From: JBLKSS01 sp047607725
Lineage (GTDB): Bacteria; Pseudomonadota; Gammaproteobacteria; Enterobacterales; Enterobacteriaceae
NCBI RefSeq assembly: GCF_047607725.1
Contig: NZ_JBLKSS010000058.1
Location: 1-9,039 of the forward strand
DNA length: 9,039 bases
Direction of reading: 5' to 3'
Positions 4,616-9,039 of the stretch are shown here, in pieces (within the stretch, counting starts at the first letter, position 1; each line of letters opens with the position of its first letter). A program made the position numbers and the translations under genes. The notes beneath the pieces are model-generated. The model searched no databases, was not told where the DNA came from, and saw nothing but the letters and a program-made list of their open reading frames with translations.

Positions 4616-5520
4616 CGGATTTCCTCGACTTTGTTAATCGCATGGGTCTTGTCGTCATTCCATCTTCGGGTGGTCATCTTCTTTTCGAAGGCGATGTCGA
4701 CCTGTCCGGCAGTGATATTGCAACATTGCCGGATAACCTGACCATCGTCGGGTCGCTGATAGCGCGCGAATGCGCCAGATTATCGGCGCTGCCGGCGGGC
4801 CTGGATATCCTGGACAGCCTCGACCTGCGTAATACGCCGATAACCTCGTTACCGGCCGATATTGGTGTCGGGCTGGACATCATGCTGGAGAATACCGGTC
4901 TGCTATCCCTGCCAGCCAATCTGTCGGTGGACGGTGCCCTCGACCTTGAAGGTACGCCCATCGCCGCACTCCCCGCCCCGCTGAGTGTCGGCGGCTACCT
5001 CAACCTTCGTAATACTACCGTGACTGAACTGCCGGAGGACTGGTGCATCGACGGGCCGCTGTTGCTCGATGTGAAGAAAATAGGCAGTCCGCGGGCGTGG
5101 CGGCGGGTGCCCCTTGCGTCGCTGACGCCGGATGACCCTATTCTGCAGGATTACTTTTTGTCCGCAGCGCAGGACGAGGCGGTATCTGGCTCGCTGGCGC
5201 TAGACGCGCAGAGTGTTGAGGTCTTTGCTGTCTGGGTGTGCGGCGAAATCCGGGTTTTCGCCGGGCGGCATGTGGCGTCCGCCGCCGGGTTTGACCACCC
5301 TAGAGTCTCTGCCCTATTCCAGCAGGCGGCGCATGAATGCGTGGTAGAGCTGTCAGCGCGTTTGAACGCCGGACGGGAGGGTAACCATGACGCTCTCACT
5401 CACCGCGCTCTGGCGGCACAGCCAGGCCCCCTGCGCCTTCACCGATGCCGCAGGCACCCTGTTTGCCAATGCCCCCATGCAACGACTGCTGGGATGCGAC
5501 GCACGGGCATGTGGCAATGA
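4612..5520 (+). CDS. Leucine-rich-repeat protein
   Basis: ATG 4612 overlaps the ANR stop (ATGA) and has GAGGGTG a few bases upstream; a more distant in-frame start at 4579 lies inside the ANR gene and is unlikely. Residues about 25-155 hold six degenerate repeats of roughly 20 residues with the theme L-D-L-x-x-T-x-I-x-x-L-P-x-x-L-x-V-x-G, for example SLDLRNTPITSLP and ALDLEGTPIAALP. This LP-containing form recalls bacterial LRR proteins such as the IpaH/YopM group, but no E3-ligase domain or Cys active site follows. A C-terminal part (about 165-255) of unknown family follows. There is no signal peptide. LRRs usually bind proteins, so a role in sensing or tethering a partner is plausible. The last 45 residues overlap the next gene by 134 bases and read poorly, so the true end may lie near 5384 after a lost base. 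Confidence 0.65.
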   Translation: MTDFLDFVNRMGLVVIPSSGGHLLFEGDVDLSGSDIATLPDNLTIVGSLIARECARLSALPAGLDILDSLDLRNTPITSLPADIGVGLDIMLENTGLLSLPANLSVDGALDLEGTPIAALPAPLSVGGYLNLRNTTVTELPEDWCIDGPLLLDVKKIGSPRAWRRVPLASLTPDDPILQDYFLSAAQDEAVSGSLALDAQSVEVFAVWVCGEIRVFAGRHVASAAGFDHPRVSALFQQAAHECVVELSARLNAGREGNHDALTHRALAAQPGPLRLHRCRRHPVCQCPHATTAGMRRTGMWQ

Positions 5521-6019
5521 TTCTCCTCTGGTGTCGCTGTTCCTGGCGCAGGAAGCTCATGCACGGCAGCAACGTCAACCGCTTTGGGTGTTCAACAGCC
5601 AGCCCTATGCTGCCCACGGCATAACGCAGCCCTGGCTGTTCTGCTTTCTTCCCGACGTGGATGATGACGGCGTGTGTAACGGCAGCTTTTGCCTCGCGCG
5701 GCCGTTCCCATTCCTGTCGTTACTGGACTATCTCGAGGGTGGGTGTCCCCGTGCAGTGGAGGACTGGCCCGTCGACGACAGGTTTACTGACAGGGAGCGG
5801 GGTATCATTTTTTTATCGCTGCAGCGCCTGAGCAGCAAGCGCATTGGGCAGCGGCTCCGGATATCGCATCGCACGGTAGAAAACCGGCTGCAGGTTATCT
5901 ATCACAAGATAGGTATCCACAATGTCCGGCAGCTGGATGATTATTGTCGCCAGCAGGAGATAATGTACGCCATTCCCGCNCAATGGCGACCCCACGTCAC
6001 TCATGTCATGAATCCGTAG
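5387..6019 (+). CDS. LuxR-type transcriptional regulator with PAS-like N-terminus
   Basis: ATG 5387 has GGAGGG a few bases upstream. The 210-residue protein has a PAS-like beginning (AFTDAAGTLFANAPMQRLLG, residues about 17-36) and a middle region of unclear fold. It ends in a LuxR helix-turn-helix at residues about 143-195: RFTDRERGIIFLSLQRLSSK, then RIGQRLRISHRTVENRLQVI, then YHKIGIHNVRQL. The spacing matches the family pattern (T-x-R-E-x, S-x-x-x-I, L-x-I-S-x-x-T-V-x-x-x-L, Y-x-K-x-G). There is no phosphoacceptor receiver domain, so a small ligand or a protein partner may control it. The N at 5980 does not matter, as GCN is always alanine. It ends the ANR-LRR block, and its targets may include those genes. 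Confidence 0.8.
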   Translation: MTLSLTALWRHSQAPCAFTDAAGTLFANAPMQRLLGCDARACGNDSPLVSLFLAQEAHARQQRQPLWVFNSQPYAAHGITQPWLFCFLPDVDDDGVCNGSFCLARPFPFLSLLDYLEGGCPRAVEDWPVDDRFTDRERGIIFLSLQRLSSKRIGQRLRISHRTVENRLQVIYHKIGIHNVRQLDDYCRQQEIMYAIPXQWRPHVTHVMNP

Positions 6020-6053
6020 CGCCTGGTACGTGGTCGCCGCTGGCGGCCGCGTA

Positions 6054-6083
6054 TTCGCAGTGAGGCAGACCAGCTGGTATGAT
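6054..6083 (+). promoter_or_regulatory. Possible promoter of the FinO-rpn operon
   Basis: TTCGCA (6054-6059) and TATGAT (6078-6083) are 18 bases apart, with TATGAT one base from the ideal -10 box. The predicted start near 6090 leaves about 30 bases before the ATG at 6119. The match to the -35 box is only four of six. Confidence 0.4.
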
Positions 6084-6118
6084 ACCCATAAGCACCATCA
6101 AGCAAGAGAACAAAACTG

Positions 6119-6682
6119 ATGACCGAACCCAAGCGCCCCTTGCTCAGTATCAGATACAAGCCGAAAATTTATGTGAATCCGAAGCATGCCGATAAACCCG
6201 CGCCGCCACCAAAACCGGCGAAGCCACCCAAGGCCAAGGCCCCGAAGCCGGTCAAGGAGCCAAAACCGAAACAGCCGCCGCCCAAGCCCCTGAGCCGGAA
6301 AGAGCGCATCGTACGCAACCGGGCGAAAAAATTACGCCGGGGTCAGGAGGCCATCGCCAGTCTGGTGGCACATTGGTCGCAACTCTTCAGCCTCGAACAG
6401 CCGAAGCCGCTCAAAATTGGCATTGCGGCGGATATCCTTGACGATATCAAGGCGCGAGAACTGGAGCTAACCCGTGCCAAGGCCAGCGCGGCGCTGATGT
6501 TCTATACGCAAACGCCAGCCTATCAGCAAACGATCCATGCCGGCGGTAGTCGGTTTGACCTTCGTGGGCAGCCCTGTGGTGAGATTACCGAGGAGCAGCA
6601 GGCCCATGCCCTGAAGCAGCTGGATAAATGGCAAGCAGAAACAGAGTCCGCGGCGCCATCGGGCGCAGAGCCAACGCCATGA
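6119..6682 (+). CDS. FinO/ProQ-family RNA chaperone
   Basis: The 187-residue protein has a disordered N-terminal arm rich in Lys and Pro (residues about 14-58), typical of FinO-like proteins. A ProQ/FinO domain (about 72-171) follows: AIASLVAHWSQLF, then PLKIGIAADIL, then RAKASAALMFYTQTPAYQQT, and the end motif AGGSRFDLRGQPCGEIT. FinO and ProQ bind the 3' side of intrinsic terminator hairpins in small RNAs, protect them and promote pairing; FinO does this for FinP on F-like plasmids. No tra genes are in the window, but a copy-control antisense RNA is (495-568), and its terminator hairpin is the kind of structure the family binds. The ribosome binding site is weak. The stop overlaps the rpn start by ATGA (6679-6682), so both are probably made from one mRNA. 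Confidence 0.85.
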   Translation: MTEPKRPLLSIRYKPKIYVNPKHADKPAPPPKPAKPPKAKAPKPVKEPKPKQPPPKPLSRKERIVRNRAKKLRRGQEAIASLVAHWSQLFSLEQPKPLKIGIAADILDDIKARELELTRAKASAALMFYTQTPAYQQTIHAGGSRFDLRGQPCGEITEEQQAHALKQLDKWQAETESAAPSGAEPTP

Positions 6683-7629
6683 GCAAGAAATTTACCCCGA
6701 CGCCCCATGATGCGGTGTTCAGGCAGTTTCTTCACGACAAGGCCACCGCGCAGGATTTTTTTGATATCTGGCTGCCTGATGATATCAAGGCGCTGTGTGA
6801 CTGGGCGACCCTGAAGCCTGAGTCCGGCTCCTTTATCGACCCGGACATGAAGCCTTACCAGAGTGATATTCTCTACTCAGTGAACGCCAACGGAGCGGAT
6901 GGCTATGTCTACTGTTTGATTGAGCACCAGTCGACCCCTGACAAGCTGATGGCCTGGCGGTTAATGCGCTATTGCATGGCGGCCATGCAGCGCCATCTGG
7001 AAGCAGGGCATGATAAACTGCCCCTGGTCTTTCCGGTGCTGTTCTACTGCGGCGAAAAAAGTCCGCACCCGTACAGCACCAACTGGCTGGACTGCTTTGA
7101 ACGGCCCGATATCGCGGCGAAGATTTATAGCCAGCCGTTCCGACTGGCGGATGTGACCACGCTCGATGATGATGCCATCATGCAGCACCGGCGCATGGCG
7201 CTGCTAGAGCTCATCCAGAAACATATTCGCCGCCGGGATATGACGGAGTTGCTGGACAGTATTGTTAAACTGCTGTCGTACAATTATTATACGGATACGC
7301 AGGTGGTCACGATGATGAACTATCTGGTTCAGGAGGGGAATGCCGCCTCGCCGCGAACGTTCATTACCGAGATAGCTAGACGGGCAGAGAAACATGAGGA
7401 GGCGCTTATGACCATTGCCGAAGCTCTGAAGCAGGAAGGGAAACAGGAAGGCTATCAGATTGGCCGTGAGGAAGGCATTCAGCAAGGCATGCAGCAAGGC
7501 ATGCAGCAAGGCGAGCATACTGCGGCGATGAAAATTGCACGACAGCTTGTCAGTAACGGTGTTGACCGTGCCATTGTTAAAATATCTACCGGCCTTTCTG
7601 ATCATGAATTGGATAATTTAATACAGTAA
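6679..7629 (+). CDS. Rpn-family PD-(D/E)XK nuclease (YhgA-like)
   Basis: ATG 6679 overlaps the FinO-like gene stop; the longer frame from 6628 is only read-through of that gene. The 316-residue protein begins MSKKFTPTPHDAVFRQFLHD, as RpnA/YhgA proteins do, and its length fits the family. Candidate nuclease residues are D63 (YQSDILY) and E82-x-Q84 (CLIEHQS), the E-x-Q form of the motif. The conserved RLMRYCMAAMQRHLEAGH and MALLELIQKHIRRRD follow. The C-terminal part has four-residue repeats ending in QQG (residues 267-278). E. coli Rpn proteins are DNA nucleases raising RecA-independent recombination, and they have been reported as anti-phage toxins held in check by a C-terminal fragment made inside the same gene. 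All key residues are present, so it is probably active. Confidence 0.85.
   Translation: MSKKFTPTPHDAVFRQFLHDKATAQDFFDIWLPDDIKALCDWATLKPESGSFIDPDMKPYQSDILYSVNANGADGYVYCLIEHQSTPDKLMAWRLMRYCMAAMQRHLEAGHDKLPLVFPVLFYCGEKSPHPYSTNWLDCFERPDIAAKIYSQPFRLADVTTLDDDAIMQHRRMALLELIQKHIRRRDMTELLDSIVKLLSYNYYTDTQVVTMMNYLVQEGNAASPRTFITEIARRAEKHEEALMTIAEALKQEGKQEGYQIGREEGIQQGMQQGMQQGEHTAAMKIARQLVSNGVDRAIVKISTGLSDHELDNLIQ
7397..7629 (+). CDS. Putative intragenic antitoxin RpnS (internal start in the rpn gene)
   Basis: Inside the rpn frame AGGAGG (7397-7402) stands five bases before an in-frame ATG (7408). This ribosome binding site is far better than that of the full-length gene. Translation from 7408 would give a 73-residue protein beginning MTIAEALKQEGKQEGYQIGR, including the QQG repeats and the end HELDNLIQ. 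This is where the small RpnS proteins of E. coli start; they bind full-length Rpn and block it. The strong site and repeats are seen directly; the function is inferred from the family. Confidence 0.65.
7477..7512 (+). repeat. 12-bp tandem repeat in the rpn gene (three units)
   Basis: ATTCAGCAAGGC (7477-7488) is followed by two exact copies of ATGCAGCAAGGC (7489-7512), coding for IQQG-MQQG-MQQG. More diverged tetrads precede them (QEGK-QEGY-QIGR-EEG). In Rpn proteins such four-residue repeats form a helix of the dimer interface, and their number varies between strains, probably by replication slippage. Confidence 0.85.
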
Positions 7630-7638
7630 GCCAGGTAA

Positions 7639-7663
7639 TTCAGGCTGATTACGTCAGCCTGGA
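7639..7663 (+). terminator. Hairpin after rpn, possible terminator
   Basis: CAGGCTGA (7641-7648) pairs exactly with TCAGCCTG (7654-7661) around the loop TTACG, starting 12 bases after the rpn stop. There is no T-tract behind it, so it may stabilise the mRNA end or act only weakly as a terminator. Confidence 0.4.
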
Positions 7664-7825
7664 TGTGGTTCATGGTTAGGAAATTGAATCCATCAGGAAA
7701 ATTAATTTATTTTTAATGATGAAATAACGACTCTTATTTTTTCTCGGATTGGGTTTATGAAAAATTATTTTTATATAAAATTCATACAGAAAAGAGTGCA
7801 AAACCAAATTTTAGATAGATCTTCC

Positions 7826-8944
7826 CTATGCTGCTTGCCGAAGCCATCGCTCTCTTTGAAATTGATGACGTCGTTTAGCCAGCAACTCTTCGGGTCGTAA
7901 TCCTGCTTCTGCATGGGTAAAAATCATGCGATTGCCGCATAAAATACATTGGTAAGGATCGACATTAGTGAACTGTTTCATCTGCGCAGCAAAACCTGGT
8001 TTTGCGGGCTTTGTTTTTGCTTCAATTTCCAAAGCATCATAGACTTTCGGTAATAAAGCTGAACGCTTGCGATTAGAAAGAAAACCGTAATATCTGATCA
8101 TCTTAAAATGCTTGCTTGGAATATGGCTGATATATCGTCCGATCATTTCTTCCTGACTTAATACCTGTTTTCCATGCTGTTGCGTCCGGTGATCATAGTA
8201 ATGATGCACAACCGCTCCACCGCTGTAATGCCTCAGTTTTGATGCTGATATTGGAGGCCGTTTAAGGTATCGACCAATATAACTGACGTTTTGCCACGCA
8301 TTTTCTGGTTTTTTTGAAAAATGTACCTTCCAGCGGCGCTGAAATTGCACTTCCAGGAACTGACACCATTCACGATAATCACGTATATGCTCATAACCTG
8401 CCGCCGCTAAATACAGCGTGTCGTAGCTTTTTCTCAGCAAAGTAATTACCGCCTGACGCCAGTATTTCTCAATCACTTTCTTTTTAAAGAATAAAGATCT
8501 CCACTGATTGTTTTTGGTACTTAACCCTCCACGCGTCACTGAAAGATGAATATGAGGATGCTGATTTAACTTTCGTCCGTAAGTGTGCAGAGCCGCAAAA
8601 AGCCCAATTTCAATCCCCATTTTTTTCGCCCATGTCAGAAAAGTATTAGCTGCACAGGAAAATAACATGTTGAGTAATGGCCAGTTTTGGTTAAAAGCCG
8701 GCTAAAGTTTATCTGGCATGGTGAGAGTGATGTGTTGCCAATCACAGTCAGGAAGAATATGCATCTGCTCTGTTGCCCACTGCTCAGTAGCTTTAACGCC
8801 GCAAGCGCTGCAACCTTTGCTTTTGCAACTTTGGCAAATGTACTTTGTGTGAGAGCAATCAGGAGATGAACAACAATATTTTCTGACGCCCATTGATGCT
8901 GGGGTTGTAAGCGGAAAGCCGCCAAAATTTTGCGGACTTGCCAT
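7826..8944 (-). pseudogene. IS91-family HUH transposase, interrupted by an amber codon
   Basis: From ATG 8944 to the stop at 7826 the frame has 372 codons and one in-frame TAG at 8702-8704, reading MPDKL-stop-PAFNQNWPLL. The frame continues unshifted on both sides, so a single TGG (Trp) to TAG change is likely. A Cys-rich zinc-binding region comes first (residues about 23-48: CCSSPDCSHTKYICQSC, then CSAC). The metal-binding HIH motif follows (H131-I-H133 in HPHIHLSV), then the two catalytic tyrosines four apart (Y222 and Y226 in YIGRYLKRPP) and a C-terminal CILC zinc site. IS91 transposases nick one strand and move by rolling-circle replication. The second part could restart at ATG 8668 but would lack the zinc domain, so the copy is probably inactive without suppression. 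Confidence 0.85.
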
Positions 8945-8949
8945 ACGGT

Positions 8950-9039
8950 TTATGACAACGTCAGTCCCTCAATCATAGCGTCCAGATCGAGTTCTTTCCC
9001 TTCACTGATAAAGGTGTAATGGCCGTTCAGAAAGATTGG
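8950..9039 (-). CDS. C-terminal end of the small ORF before the IS91-type transposase (partial)
   Basis: The minus-strand frame is open from the window end to TAA at 8950-8952 and gives 29 residues: PIFLNGHYTFISEGKELDLD followed by AMIEGLTLS. It stops five bases before the transposase ATG (8944), so the two are probably co-translated. The family is not recognised; IS91-type elements commonly have such an accessory ORF here. An identical remnant lies at 198-287. Confidence 0.55.
   Translation of the reverse strand, partial: PIFLNGHYTFISEGKELDLDAMIEGLTLS

Larger units (their letters stand above)
7826..9039 (-). mobile_element. IS91-family insertion sequence (main copy, cut by the window end)
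   Basis: It comprises the transposase gene and, upstream on the minus strand, a small ORF that runs off the window edge. The last 140 bases (8900-9039) are the inverted copy of 198-337. The oriIS-side end lies somewhere in the AT-rich stretch 7664-7825. IS91 elements have no long terminal inverted repeats and insert next to GAAC/CAAG; a GTTC at 7668-7671 is one possible boundary, but a four-base match proves nothing. Confidence 0.75.

Noticed and set aside
6036..6047. GCCGC-TG-GCGGC hairpin after the LuxR gene as a terminator
   Set aside because: The stem is only five pairs with no T-tract behind it.
7477..7512. Short tandem repeats as a possible CRISPR array
   Set aside because: The units are contiguous, 12 bases long and in frame within rpn, without spacers.
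7204..7605. Minus-strand open frame with hydrophobic LLHALLHALLNAFL
   Set aside because: The pattern is the reverse reading of the QQG tandem repeats in rpn, so it is not an independent membrane protein.

Overview
The window looks like part of a plasmid from an enterobacterium (order Enterobacterales). It carries an IncFII/IncI-type replication unit with antisense copy control, a FinO/ProQ-family RNA chaperone, an Rpn nuclease, an ANR-family regulator and IS91-type insertion sequence DNA. Several genes carry single-base frameshifts or a nonsense codon, and there are scattered Ns plus one N-rich block. The DNA is therefore either decaying, as in plasmids of insect symbionts, or a low-coverage draft; the sequence alone does not decide between these.

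Layout from left to right. Positions 1-141 are the last 46 codons of a UvrD/Rep-type helicase gene. Positions 198-337 are a 140-bp IS91-type fragment that recurs as an exact inverted copy at 8900-9039. Positions 359-660 form the repA control region: stacked hairpins, a minus-strand antisense RNA with a canonical promoter and terminator, a leader peptide ending ISAGSGG, and a hairpin that hides the repA ribosome binding site and could form a pseudoknot. RepA follows (653-1531), broken twice near its N-terminus. A candidate origin with a DnaA-box-like site lies near 1694, followed by C-rich DNA and a perfect 19-bp hairpin at 1943-1983. The minus-strand gene at 2411-3387 is unrecognised and frameshifted. 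Positions 3388-4263 hold an N-rich gap, AT-rich DNA and a coding-like gene tail.

The right half has two plus-strand gene blocks. The first (4264-6019) is tightly packed: a 43-residue protein, an ANR-family regulator, a leucine-rich-repeat protein and a LuxR-type regulator, the first three joined by ATGA overlaps. It reads as a small regulatory cassette. The second (6119-7629) couples a FinO/ProQ-domain protein by ATGA overlap to an Rpn nuclease. The Rpn gene contains a strong internal ribosome binding site and an in-frame ATG at 7408, in the place expected for the intragenic RpnS antitoxin of this family.

The right end (7826-9039, minus strand) is an IS91-family element. Its HUH transposase has the HIH motif and both tyrosines but is interrupted by an in-frame amber codon.

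The most striking biology is the complete RNA-based copy-control region together with a FinO-domain protein that could act on it, and the Rpn gene-within-a-gene joined to that same RNA chaperone.
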